Below, one piece after another: positions 36,140 through 45,106 of a stretch of 64,000 nucleotides of DNA. Where the stretch lies: assembly GCF_000163895.2 (NCBI RefSeq), contig NC_016630.1, positions 248,001 through 312,000 on the forward strand, read 5' to 3'. Under the pieces are notes generated by a model that did no database searches, had not been told where the DNA came from, and saw only the letters and a list, made by a program, of their open reading frames with translations. The translations under genes were made by a program, and so were the position numbers. Positions within the stretch are counted from its first letter, which is position 1; every line of letters starts with the position of its first letter. The stretch comes from Filifactor alocis ATCC 35896. GTDB taxonomy: Bacteria > Bacillota > Clostridia > Peptostreptococcales > Filifactoraceae.

Positions 36140-37258
36140 CTATTGTTTCTCTTCTGATTCGTCTTCAATATAATCGATATTTTCGATTATATTTTTTTTT
36201 ACATTTTTTTTATGAGACGCATAAATTTGTGTTGTTGTTACATTATCATGGTCTAATAAATTCTGTACATCATAAATAGAAAAACCTCTTTCTATGAGAG
36301 AACTTGCAAGTGTAGATCTTAATTTATGTGGAGAATATCCTTCATTGTCTCCTAAAACAATCGAAGTATATTTTTTTATCATCTGCCTGATTTGACGACC
36401 GGTCATTCGCTTTCCTTGAAGAGATAAAAAAAGAGGATCATTCTCATCATTGATAATTATATGATTTCTCTCTAAATTGATATATTGAAGGATTGAATGT
36501 TCGATAGTATCATTAAATGGCATCAATACTTCTTTTCCGCGTTTTCTGAATACAAGAATTTCCTTTCTTTTAAAATTAATTGAGGTGATATTTAATTGTT
36601 CAAGTTCTGATAATCGCAAACCAAGAGTAATAAATATCATAATAATAGCTTTATCTCTATATTTTGTTTTTTCCCAATAAATTTTTTCATGATTTGTTAA
36701 ACCTATACCTGTATTAATAACATGAATCAATTCGTTTGTCTCATCTATAGATAATCTTTTTATTGCATCAGGATTCAATTTTGGCATTTTTATCGGATTA
36801 AATCCATCAATCAAATTATGTTTCATTTGTTCATTCCTAAATAAAAATTTAAATAGAGATGTTAGAGAAGACTTTTTTCTGGAAAGTGATTTATTTTGAT
36901 TTTCAAATATTACCACCGTATCTTCTTTTTTAACTTCATATTTTCTACAATATTCTCCAATATAATAATTAATCTCTCTTGCAGTGATGTTTTTTAAATC
37001 GCTTTGTTTAATTTGTTTAACAGATGAATATTCAGTCTCAAAAAACTTTGAATCAATTAAATATTCAAAGAAAGAATAGATATCTATCAAGTATGCATAC
37101 CTGGAAGAAATGGATACAGAGCCTTTCAAAAAAATAAAATAATCTCTGAAAAATGCTGGAAATTGAATCTCAAGTTCTTCACATTTTTTCATCATAGAAT
37201 ATTCTTTTTCTAAAATATTATGAGGTTTACTTGATTTACTATTTATTTTCATACCCAT
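36140..37258 (-). CDS. Tyrosine recombinase, XerS/XerH-like
   Basis: A 372-residue site-specific recombinase. The N-terminal core-binding SAM-like domain (about 33-150, FPAFFRDYFIFLKGSVSISS onward) is followed by the catalytic domain with Arg215 (TLGLRLSELE), a lysine in the RKRGKEV hairpin, His311 and Arg314 (SPHKLRST), His337 (LLDHDN) and the nucleophile Tyr346 (TQIYASH); all catalytic residues are present. The longer N-terminus and the way it opens resemble the single-protein recombinases XerS and XerH more than XerC/XerD. AAAGGTGG precedes the ATG. A promoter and a 42-bp palindrome lie directly upstream. It sits at the point where gene orientation switches. A phage or element integrase is the alternative, but no other element genes are near. 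Confidence 0.85.
   Translation of the reverse strand: MGMKINSKSSKPHNILEKEYSMMKKCEELEIQFPAFFRDYFIFLKGSVSISSRYAYLIDIYSFFEYLIDSKFFETEYSSVKQIKQSDLKNITAREINYYIGEYCRKYEVKKEDTVVIFENQNKSLSRKKSSLTSLFKFLFRNEQMKHNLIDGFNPIKMPKLNPDAIKRLSIDETNELIHVINTGIGLTNHEKIYWEKTKYRDKAIIMIFITLGLRLSELEQLNITSINFKRKEILVFRKRGKEVLMPFNDTIEHSILQYINLERNHIIINDENDPLFLSLQGKRMTGRQIRQMIKKYTSIVLGDNEGYSPHKLRSTLASSLIERGFSIYDVQNLLDHDNVTTTQIYASHKKNVKKNIIENIDYIEDESEEKQ
36167..36200 (+). terminator. + strand terminator lying inside the recombinase coding region
   Basis: AATATAATCGA (36167-36177) and TCGATTATATT (36183-36193) form a perfect 11-bp stem with a 5-base loop, followed by T residues to 36200. It would end the argS/35380 message while coding on the other strand for the recombinase C-terminus (IIENIDYIEDE). 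Confidence 0.85.
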
Positions 37259-37280
37259 TTAGAACCACCTTTACTTTTTT

Positions 37281-37322
37281 ACATAACTATTCCCAAAATA
37301 TACATTTAAGGAATAGTTATGT
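37281..37322. other. 42-bp near-palindrome with a dif-like 11-6-11 core, in the recombinase leader
   Basis: Outer arms ACATAACTATTCC (37281-37293) and GGAATAGTTATGT (37310-37322) are perfect inverted copies. The centre is TATACA (37299-37304), flanked by 11-bp half-sites 37288-37298 and 37305-37315 that match at 9 of 11 positions when inverted. This is the architecture of a Xer recombination site with extended arms. No T run follows on either strand, so it is not a terminator. It could also be an operator through which the recombinase represses itself. Confidence 0.6.
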
Positions 37323-37334
37323 TCTTTTACAAAG

Positions 37335-37363
37335 ATAATAACAATATTATATCATTCAGTCAA
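37335..37363 (-). promoter_or_regulatory. Sigma-A-type promoter of the recombinase gene (minus strand)
   Basis: Read on the minus strand: TTGACT (37363-37358), a 17-base spacer, then TATTAT (37340-37335). The predicted transcription start lies at the edge of the 42-bp palindrome, so that sequence forms the beginning of the mRNA leader. Confidence 0.72.
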
Positions 37364-37390
37364 ACAGTTTCTTATTTAAAAGAATCTCTA

Positions 37391-39139
37391 CTACACTCCT
37401 GTAACATTTCCTTTATATACATATCCTTTTTTAGGAGAAATGGTAATGATTTGTCCATCTTCGATTTTTGCTACAATATTTTTTGCACCTACAATTACGG
37501 TCTTTCCTAAACTTAAGCCGACAATTGCAGTATGATTAGTTAAACCTGATTCTTCTACAACAATGGCGGATGCATTTTCCATGTAATCAACCATTTCTTT
37601 TTCTGTATATTTTGCAATCAAAATATCATTTTTTTGAAAATCTCTTAAATTTTTTCTAGCAACTCCGATAATTGTCTTATCTCCTATTCCAATTCCCTGA
37701 GATAATATTTCTGTTACAACATGGACTTTAATTAAATTGGTGGATCCCGTTTGTCTGGTAGGAACCCCTGCCGTAATAACAACAATATCTCCCGGAAAAA
37801 TTAACCCTTTAGAAATAGATGCATTAATTGATAAATCAAATAATTCATCGGTTGAAACTGTAATTTTATCTATATTAACAGGAAGAATTCCCCAAACAAT
37901 TCCCATCTGTCTTGCTACAACGGGAGAATGCATAATGCCAATAATCATTTGATTAGGTCTGTAGCTAGATACCATTTTTGCAGTATATCCGGATTCCGTT
38001 GCAGTAATAATAGCTTTTGCTCCAATATCATTGGCAGTTGTACATGTAGCATGGCTGATAGCATTTGTAATGTTCATTTCTCTTGCCATAGACTTTTCCA
38101 ATAACATGTTTTTATAGTCTAAATTTTCTTCTGTTTTAATGGCGATATTATACATCATTTTGACAGACTCTATCGGATATTTTCCTGAAGCAGTCTCTCC
38201 TGAAAGCATAATTGCATCTGTTCCGTCATAAATTGCATTTGCAACATCTGTTACTTCTGCACGTGTTGGTCTGGGATTTCTCATCATAGAATCTAACATT
38301 TGGGTAGCTGTAATAACAGGTTTTGATAAAAAATTGCATTTTTTTATGATTCTTTTTTGAACAATAGGAATTTCTTCTGTTGGGATTTCAACTCCTAAAT
38401 CTCCTCTTGCAAGCATTATACCATCAGAAACCATCAAAATATCATCTATATTATCGATTCCTTCTTGATTTTCGATTTTTGAAATAATTTGAATGTATTC
38501 AGCATTTTCTTGTTCCAATATTTCTCTAATAGATAGCACATCCGATGCTTTTCTTACAAAAGATACAGCTATAAAATCAATCCCATTTTTAATCCCAAAA
38601 ATAATATCCTCCCTATCTTTTTGAGTAATAGCAGGTAAATTTATTTTTACATTCGGAACATTAATCCCCTTATTATTTTTAATAATTCCGGCATTCTGAA
38701 CTTCACATACGATTTTTTCATTCGATACTTCCACTACCAACATAGAAATCAATCCATCATCAATTAAAATGATATCATCTTTTTTGACATCATGAACCAG
38801 ATGCTTGTATGAAACAGAACATTTTGTATGATCTCCTATGATATCATCCATATATAAGGTAAACAGTTGTCCTGTACTTAACTCTACTTCTTCCTTACAA
38901 AAAATACCTGTTCTTATCTCAGGTCCCTTCGTATCTAACAAAATAGCGATAGGTTCATTTAATTCTTCTCTAACTTCTTTTATGATGTCTATTTTTTTTT
39001 GGTGTTCTTCATGACTTCCATGAGAAAAATTTAATCTACATACATTCATTCCATTTTCTGCAAGCAATTTTAAAACTTCTTTTTTTCCACTTGACGGCCC
39101 TATAGTACACACAATTTTTGTTTTTTTTAGCGGATTCAT
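37391..39139 (-). CDS. pyk: Pyruvate kinase with C-terminal PEP-utilising swivel domain
   Basis: Last step of glycolysis, transferring phosphate from phosphoenolpyruvate to ADP. The 582-residue protein begins KKTKIVCTIGPSS, has the substrate lysine region DFIAVSFVRKASDV, metal site MLARGDLGVEIP and the C domain. Beyond the usual 470-480 residues it carries an extra domain (about 485-582) with ESGLTNHTAIVGLSLGK, the swivel domain seen in Firmicute pyruvate kinases with its conserved His. It follows pfkA by 56 bases and is probably co-transcribed with dnaE and pfkA. AGAAGGGA serves as ribosome-binding site. Confidence 0.96.
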   Translation of the reverse strand: MNPLKKTKIVCTIGPSSGKKEVLKLLAENGMNVCRLNFSHGSHEEHQKKIDIIKEVREELNEPIAILLDTKGPEIRTGIFCKEEVELSTGQLFTLYMDDIIGDHTKCSVSYKHLVHDVKKDDIILIDDGLISMLVVEVSNEKIVCEVQNAGIIKNNKGINVPNVKINLPAITQKDREDIIFGIKNGIDFIAVSFVRKASDVLSIREILEQENAEYIQIISKIENQEGIDNIDDILMVSDGIMLARGDLGVEIPTEEIPIVQKRIIKKCNFLSKPVITATQMLDSMMRNPRPTRAEVTDVANAIYDGTDAIMLSGETASGKYPIESVKMMYNIAIKTEENLDYKNMLLEKSMAREMNITNAISHATCTTANDIGAKAIITATESGYTAKMVSSYRPNQMIIGIMHSPVVARQMGIVWGILPVNIDKITVSTDELFDLSINASISKGLIFPGDIVVITAGVPTRQTGSTNLIKVHVVTEILSQGIGIGDKTIIGVARKNLRDFQKNDILIAKYTEKEMVDYMENASAIVVEESGLTNHTAIVGLSLGKTVIVGAKNIVAKIEDGQIITISPKKGYVYKGNVTGV

Positions 39140-39195
39140 ACAAATTTATCCCTTCTAATAATTTTTTTGTTTCTAAGATCTTAGTTATTTCAAAA

Positions 39196-40158
39196 TTAAA
39201 TGGACAATACTTTTGACAAGTTGTACATCTCTCTGTTAAATCTCTTTTTTGAACGAAGAGCATCGTTTATATCCATATCCATAATCTGATTATCTTTTAC
39301 TCCAACCACTCTATTTGTGATATTATTCAACAGAAGATCAACTGCTCTATTTCCCATCATACTTCCTAAGAGTCTATCTCTGGAGGAAGGATTCCCACCA
39401 CGTTGAACATGTCCTAATATTGTCGTCATGGTATCAAACCCTGTCAAATGATTGATTTCTTTTGATATAAACTCTGTGTTCCCAACTCCCTCTGCTACAA
39501 CAATAATACTCTGTTTTTTTCCTCGATTGTTGCTTTTTATTAATTGTTCTGCAATTTGACTCAAATCGTATTGTACCTCCGGAATTAAAATTGCCTCCGC
39601 ACCTCCGGATAAACCTGCATACAATGCGATATCACCACATCTTCTACCCATTACTTCAACAATAGTTATTCTTTCATGCGAAGATGTTGTATCACGTAAT
39701 TTGCTCATAGCTTCAACAACTGTGTTTACTGCCGTATCAAATCCAATTGTAAAATCTGTATATGCCAAGTCATTATCAATGGTTCCTGGAATTCCTATTG
39801 TTGAAAATCCATATTCTGTCAAAGAAGTCATACCTCTAAAACTACCATCTCCACCTATTACAATCAGTCCATCTATCTGAAATACATTTAACAAATCGAC
39901 TGCACATTTTCTGCACGATTCTTGATTCTGGAATTCCAAGCATCGTGCAGAGCGCAACACAGTGCCTCCTCTATGGATAATATCTCCTACAAAAGATACA
40001 TTTAATTTTATAAAATCTCCTTCTATTAGACCTTTGAACCCTCTTTGAACTCCATATACTTCTACATTATTATAAACGGCTGTTCTAACTACCGCGCGAA
40101 CAGCGGCATTCATTCCGGGAGCATCTCCACCACTTGTTAAAACTGCAATCCTTCTCAT
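39196..40158 (-). CDS. pfkA: ATP-dependent 6-phosphofructokinase
   Basis: Phosphorylates fructose 6-phosphate, the committed step of glycolysis. The 320-residue protein has the nucleotide loop GGDGS (102-106), whose Gly after the GGD favours ATP over pyrophosphate, the catalytic PGTIDNDL (125-131) and the substrate segments MGRRCGDIAL and HVQRGGNPSSRDR. Length is that of the bacterial allosteric enzyme. It lies 9 bases after dnaE and before pyk, the order found in many Firmicutes. Confidence 0.97.
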   Translation of the reverse strand: MRRIAVLTSGGDAPGMNAAVRAVVRTAVYNNVEVYGVQRGFKGLIEGDFIKLNVSFVGDIIHRGGTVLRSARCLEFQNQESCRKCAVDLLNVFQIDGLIVIGGDGSFRGMTSLTEYGFSTIGIPGTIDNDLAYTDFTIGFDTAVNTVVEAMSKLRDTTSSHERITIVEVMGRRCGDIALYAGLSGGAEAILIPEVQYDLSQIAEQLIKSNNRGKKQSIIVVAEGVGNTEFISKEINHLTGFDTMTTILGHVQRGGNPSSRDRLLGSMMGNRAVDLLLNNITNRVVGVKDNQIMDMDINDALRSKKRFNREMYNLSKVLSI

Positions 40159-40167
40159 AATATCTCC

Positions 40168-43100
40168 TTACATCTTTGTTTTCACATTATCTTTACCCGC
40201 AATTATTTTCAACTTATCTATAATATCACTTCCATATTCAATTCTATGGAATCCTTGCATCTCAAAAGCTTTTCTACTGTCTGAATCAAAAAATATCACA
40301 TGATCTTTTCCGGGATATTTTTTGATAAATGTTTGAATTTCATTTAATCTATAAGAGTTTTCTTGTGTTAACTGAATGTATATTTTTTTAAATTTTCTGG
40401 TCTTCAACGGTTCTATCCTATCTGCAATGAAAGTCACATCATTTTCTTCTTTCCATTGCATACTTCCATAAATCAGAATACATTCATCTTCATTTAAAAA
40501 TTCTAAATTTTTTTGAAAAACATTAGGAAAAATGAGAACTTCCAAAGAACCGCTAAAGTCCTCTATTGTTAAAAAGCACATGATTTTATTTTGTTTTGTG
40601 TACTTAATCATTTTACTTAAAATTGTACCTACAATTACAATTTTTTTCTTTTCAATCTCTGATTTTTGATGTGAAGGAATATTTTTTATCGAATCAATAC
40701 TCACAATATTTGTATCATCTTTGATTACATCTTGATATTCATCTAAAGGATGACCGCTCAAATATAATCCTATTGTTTCTTTTTCCATATATAACTTCTC
40801 CTTAATAGAAAAATCGGATATATGAGGAAAAAAATTAAGATTTTGATTCGGCAAAGCTTCTTGGTTAGAAAATAGTGTTACTTGTCCTTGAATGGAATGT
40901 TTCTTTTGAGAATGAACGATATCCATTACTTTTTCATAGCCTGCCACCAATGATGCTCTATTAGGATGAATACTGTCAAAACATCCTGCTTTTATCAAAG
41001 ATTCAACAAATCTTTTAGAAATATTTTTTTGTGGAATCCTTTTAATAAAGTCCTCAAAACTTTGAAATTCACCATTCTTATTTCTTTCTTGCACTATATC
41101 ATCAATCGCTTTAATTCCAATGTTTTTGATAGAAGCAAGTGCATATCTGATATGATCTCCTTCGACAGAAAAATAACTGTTACTTCTGTTAATATCAGGT
41201 TTTAAAATACATATATTTAAATCAGCACATTCTCGTATATACTCAATTACTTTATCACTTCTATCGGATACACTTGTCATTAATGAAGCCATAAAACAAC
41301 TTGGATAAAACGCTTTCAAATATGCAGTTTCATATGCCAACATAGCATAACAAACAGCATGGCTTTTATTGAATGCATATTTTGCAAAATCAATCATTTC
41401 GTCATAAATTTGGTTTGCTATCTTTTCAGGAATTCCATTTCTAACACAGCCGGATATTTCAATATCTCCACTCCCAGAAATTTTACCATACACAAAATAT
41501 TCTCTTTCTTCTTCCATAACATCCATCTTTTTTTTACTCATTGCTTTTCGAACCAAATCAGCACGAGCATAGGAATATCCTGCTAAACTACGAACAATTT
41601 GCATTACTTGTTCCTGGTACACCATAATTCCTTTCGTAACTTCCAAAATCGGTTTTAATGATTCATGTAAATAAGAAATGTGGTTTGAATTGTTTTTATT
41701 TTCGATATAGATAGGAATCGATTCCATAGGTCCCGGTCTGTATAGGGAAATTCCTGCAACAATATCTTCAAATGTATCCGGACGCAGTTCTTTCAAAAAA
41801 CTCCTCATTCCCGGACTTTCTAATTGAAAAACTCCGAGTGTATTTCCATTAGATAATAGTTGAAACACTCTGGTGTTATTTGTATCCATTTTAGAGAAAT
41901 CAATTTTTTTATTATAAATTTTTTCAATTGCTTCTAATGTTTTTTGAATTACAGTTAAAGTCCTTAATCCCAAAAAATCCATTTTTAAAAGACCGAGTTC
42001 CTCTAATGTTGTCATAGGAAATTGTGTTGCTATTAAATCTTTATGCATATACAAAGGAACATAGTAATCCATTGTATTTTTTGAAATAACGACCCCTGCA
42101 GCATGAGTAGATGCATGACGCGGTAATCCTTCAATACGCTTTGCAAAATCAATAATATTTCGCACATTATTGTCTGAAACATACATTTTTTTAAGTTCAC
42201 TGTTCATTTCAAGTGCTTTTTCAATTGTCATTCCAAGATTATCGGGAATTTGTTTTGCAATTTTGTCTACTTCAGCATAACTAATCCCTAACACTCTTCC
42301 CACATCACGGATTGCAGCCTTTGCTCCAAAAGTTCCAAAAGTAATAATTTGAGCAACATGGTCTTCTCCATATTTTTCTTTCACATAATCTATTACTTGT
42401 TCTCTTTTTTCATAACAAAAATCGATATCTATATCCGGCATAGAAATTCTTTCAGGATTAAGAAAACGCTCAAATAAAAGATGATACTTAATAGGATCTA
42501 CATCTGTAATTTGCAGGCAATATGATATAATGGATCCAGCTGCAGAACCCCTTCCCGGACCAACCATAATATTGTTTTTTTTCGAAAAACGAATGAAATC
42601 TTGAACAATTAAAAAATATTCCACGTATCCCATTTTTTTGATTACTTTTTTTTCGTATTCAAATCGTTCTCTAATAGGAGGAGTAATATCAAAATATCTT
42701 TCTTGAAGCCCTCTTTCACACAATTCATCAAATATCTGTTCTTTTGTATAATGATGAGGCACTTGAAATTCAGGTAAATGAATTACATTAAAATCAAATG
42801 ACACATTACATCTTTGAGAAATTTTCCATGTATTCAAAAGAGCATCTTCGTCTTTTGAAAATAATTGATACATTTCTTCTCTTGTTTTGAAATAGAACTG
42901 GTCTGTTTTAAATTCCATTCTGTCTTTATCATCAAGAGTTTTTCCCGTTTGGATGCATAAAAGAATATCATGATTTTTAGAATCAGAGCGGTTGACGTAA
43001 TGAACATCATTTGTTGCTACTAATGGAATACCTGTATCCAAAGACAATCTTCTTAATAAATGATTGACCTTAAGTTGTTCTTCAATACCATGATTCTGTA

Positions 43101-43623
43101 ACTCTAAAAAAAAGTTATCTTCTCCAAAAATTTCTCTATATCTGCAAGCTACTTTTTTTGCTTCTTCATAATTGTTGTTTAATAAAGACTGCTGAACTTC
43201 TCCTGCTAAACAAGCAGACAGTGCAATAATCCCTTCAGAATAAGATTTCAGCAAATCGATATCAACACGAGGCTTATAATAGTATCCTTCTACAAATCCT
43301 AATGATACTAGTTTTATTAAATTTTGGTATCCGGTATTATTCTCTGCTAACAAAATCAAATGGTAGGAACGTTTATCTATATTTTCCTTGTCAAACCTTG
43401 TTCGATATGAAACATACACCTCACATCCAATGATGGGCTTAATTCCATAATTCAATGCTACTTTATAAAATTCAACAACACCAAACATTACCCCATGATC
43501 TGTAATAGCTACAGCGTCCATACCATCTTCTTTCGCTTTTTTAATAGTATCTTCTATAGTAGCGAAACCATCCAATAAACTATATGGTGTATGCAAATGC
43601 AGATGAGTAAATTTTCTTTCCAA
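40168..43623 (-). CDS. dnaE: DNA polymerase III alpha subunit, DnaE type
   Basis: Family C replicative polymerase. It begins with TTG, supported by AAAGGGG 7 bases upstream. The 1151-residue protein starts with a PHP domain whose metal ligands appear intact (HLHLHT at 7-12, TDH at 41-43, Cys138, NDVHY around 205-209), suggesting a metal-dependent nuclease or proofreading function. Palm aspartates are in PDIDIDF (396-402), preceded by GPGRGSAAGS. Fingers, a helix-hairpin-helix, the beta-clamp-binding region and a C-terminal OB fold (VGTILSKMIKYT onward) follow. Clostridia usually also have PolC, which is not in this window. pfkA follows after 9 bases. Confidence 0.96.
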   Translation of the reverse strand: MERKFTHLHLHTPYSLLDGFATIEDTIKKAKEDGMDAVAITDHGVMFGVVEFYKVALNYGIKPIIGCEVYVSYRTRFDKENIDKRSYHLILLAENNTGYQNLIKLVSLGFVEGYYYKPRVDIDLLKSYSEGIIALSACLAGEVQQSLLNNNYEEAKKVACRYREIFGEDNFFLELQNHGIEEQLKVNHLLRRLSLDTGIPLVATNDVHYVNRSDSKNHDILLCIQTGKTLDDKDRMEFKTDQFYFKTREEMYQLFSKDEDALLNTWKISQRCNVSFDFNVIHLPEFQVPHHYTKEQIFDELCERGLQERYFDITPPIRERFEYEKKVIKKMGYVEYFLIVQDFIRFSKKNNIMVGPGRGSAAGSIISYCLQITDVDPIKYHLLFERFLNPERISMPDIDIDFCYEKREQVIDYVKEKYGEDHVAQIITFGTFGAKAAIRDVGRVLGISYAEVDKIAKQIPDNLGMTIEKALEMNSELKKMYVSDNNVRNIIDFAKRIEGLPRHASTHAAGVVISKNTMDYYVPLYMHKDLIATQFPMTTLEELGLLKMDFLGLRTLTVIQKTLEAIEKIYNKKIDFSKMDTNNTRVFQLLSNGNTLGVFQLESPGMRSFLKELRPDTFEDIVAGISLYRPGPMESIPIYIENKNNSNHISYLHESLKPILEVTKGIMVYQEQVMQIVRSLAGYSYARADLVRKAMSKKKMDVMEEEREYFVYGKISGSGDIEISGCVRNGIPEKIANQIYDEMIDFAKYAFNKSHAVCYAMLAYETAYLKAFYPSCFMASLMTSVSDRSDKVIEYIRECADLNICILKPDINRSNSYFSVEGDHIRYALASIKNIGIKAIDDIVQERNKNGEFQSFEDFIKRIPQKNISKRFVESLIKAGCFDSIHPNRASLVAGYEKVMDIVHSQKKHSIQGQVTLFSNQEALPNQNLNFFPHISDFSIKEKLYMEKETIGLYLSGHPLDEYQDVIKDDTNIVSIDSIKNIPSHQKSEIEKKKIVIVGTILSKMIKYTKQNKIMCFLTIEDFSGSLEVLIFPNVFQKNLEFLNEDECILIYGSMQWKEENDVTFIADRIEPLKTRKFKKIYIQLTQENSYRLNEIQTFIKKYPGKDHVIFFDSDSRKAFEMQGFHRIEYGSDIIDKLKIIAGKDNVKTKM

Positions 43624-43665
43624 TATAATACCCCTTTATTCTTACACTTTTCATTCTATCTGTTC

Positions 43666-45105
43666 CTATGAATATGATGCATTTTTAATGGGAAAAATAA
43701 TTTTAACAGTAGTACCTTCTCCAACTTCTGAATAAATTTCCATTGTTGCATCATGTAATTTTAATATTTCCTCAACAATCGATAAGCCCATCCCACTTCC
43801 AGGTGCATTGATATTTACTTTATAAAATCTCTCTCTTACTTTCTCTAAGTCCGTTTTTGCAATACCTATACCTGTGTCACAAATCTCAAAGACTACTCTA
43901 TCATCGAACCCCTCTGCACTTACAAAAATACTTCCATGAGGAGTAAATTTCATAGAATTGGCAATTAAATTAATAAATATTTGTTTTAAACGATTTTTAT
44001 CAGCATAGATTAAACTATCTTTTCCTTTCAATTCACATTTGAACTCTAAAGAGCCTTTTCTTGGTAAAAATTGATTATACACCTCTTGTAGTATCTTTTT
44101 AGGACTAACCCAGTCTTTGAATACCTTCATGGCATTAGATTCCAATCTTGAAAAATCTAACAATTCTTCTACTATGTTCCCTAATCTCTCCGCTTCTGCA
44201 CAGATAATACTCAAACCCATATTCAAGTCATCGTTTTCTTCTGCATCCAACAGTAAAGTCTCGCCCCATCCTTTTATTGATGTCAATGGAGTTCTTAACT
44301 CATGCGAAATTGAAGAAATAAAATCTTTTTTAATTTTTTCCGACTTCGTAATCTCAGAGGCTAAATAATTTAAAGTATCTGCCAATTGCCCTATTTCATC
44401 ATCATATATTTTTTCAGCACGAACATCAAAATCACCTTTTGCCATTTCATCTGCTGCCATATTTAGTTTACGGATAGGAATCGTGATAGATTTAGATATA
44501 ACTAATGAGATTAACAGAAACAAAGTAAGAACGCACATTCCAACTATTGAACTTTGGGTATAATATCTTTTAATTGCCCTATCTATTTCCTGAAGGGATG
44601 TAGTATACCTCAAAACTCCGATAACAGTATTATATTTTCTAAGAGGCATAGAAACAGACATCACTTTTTCGTCTGTATTTTCTGTCTTTTCTATGGATAC
44701 CCCTACTCTGCCATCCATAGCATCCTTAACATCTACAGAGGTTATCTTAGAAATACTAGAAAAATCATCTAAATCCATAACTACATTATAACTATGATCA
44801 ATAACCTGAACAAAATATTTTTCTCTCTCTAAGTCCGTCATATTTTTAATTAATAATTTCGATTTTTCATGAATGTCTTTACTTGGTGCATATATATTAA
44901 TAAAATTCGAATTAAAATTAGCCTTATCTTTCAAAAGTTGTTCTACACCGGAATAATAATATGATTTTACAAATATCGAAAAAATAATTTGAATCACAAT
45001 AATTGTCAATACTATTGTAATATTAAAACTTAATAAAATTCTCATACGAATAGAAATATTATTAAAATCTAAATTAAAATTTAACTTTTGAATCCATTTT
45101 TTCAT
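43666..45105 (-). CDS. Membrane sensor histidine kinase
   Basis: Partner of the response regulator just upstream. The start is uncertain: ATG at 45105 is one base after the regulator stop with GGGAAG upstream; ATGs at 45114 and 45132 overlap it. The protein (479 residues from 45105) has two membrane helices (about 23-47 and 186-206) enclosing an extracellular sensor of about 135 residues, then HAMP, HisKA with SSISHELRTPLTS (phosphoacceptor His near 268) and the HATPase domain (INLIANSMKF, CDTGIGIA, GSGMGLSIV). The extracellular domain is not a family I recognise. dnaE follows after 42 bases. Confidence 0.93.
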   Translation of the reverse strand: MKKWIQKLNFNLDFNNISIRMRILLSFNITIVLTIIVIQIIFSIFVKSYYYSGVEQLLKDKANFNSNFINIYAPSKDIHEKSKLLIKNMTDLEREKYFVQVIDHSYNVVMDLDDFSSISKITSVDVKDAMDGRVGVSIEKTENTDEKVMSVSMPLRKYNTVIGVLRYTTSLQEIDRAIKRYYTQSSIVGMCVLTLFLLISLVISKSITIPIRKLNMAADEMAKGDFDVRAEKIYDDEIGQLADTLNYLASEITKSEKIKKDFISSISHELRTPLTSIKGWGETLLLDAEENDDLNMGLSIICAEAERLGNIVEELLDFSRLESNAMKVFKDWVSPKKILQEVYNQFLPRKGSLEFKCELKGKDSLIYADKNRLKQIFINLIANSMKFTPHGSIFVSAEGFDDRVVFEICDTGIGIAKTDLEKVRERFYKVNINAPGSGMGLSIVEEILKLHDATMEIYSEVGEGTTVKIIFPIKNASYS

Positions 45106-45106
45106 C

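Noticed and set aside
37281..37322. Inverted repeat read as a rho-independent terminator of pyk
   Set aside because: Neither strand has a T run after the stem, and it lies downstream of the recombinase promoter in that gene's own leader.
39036..39263. Minus-strand ORF of 75 codons with a ferredoxin-like cysteine pattern (CTTCQKYC)
   Set aside because: It overlaps the 3' end of pfkA and the 5' end of pyk in another frame, has no ribosome-binding site and only a chance cysteine cluster.
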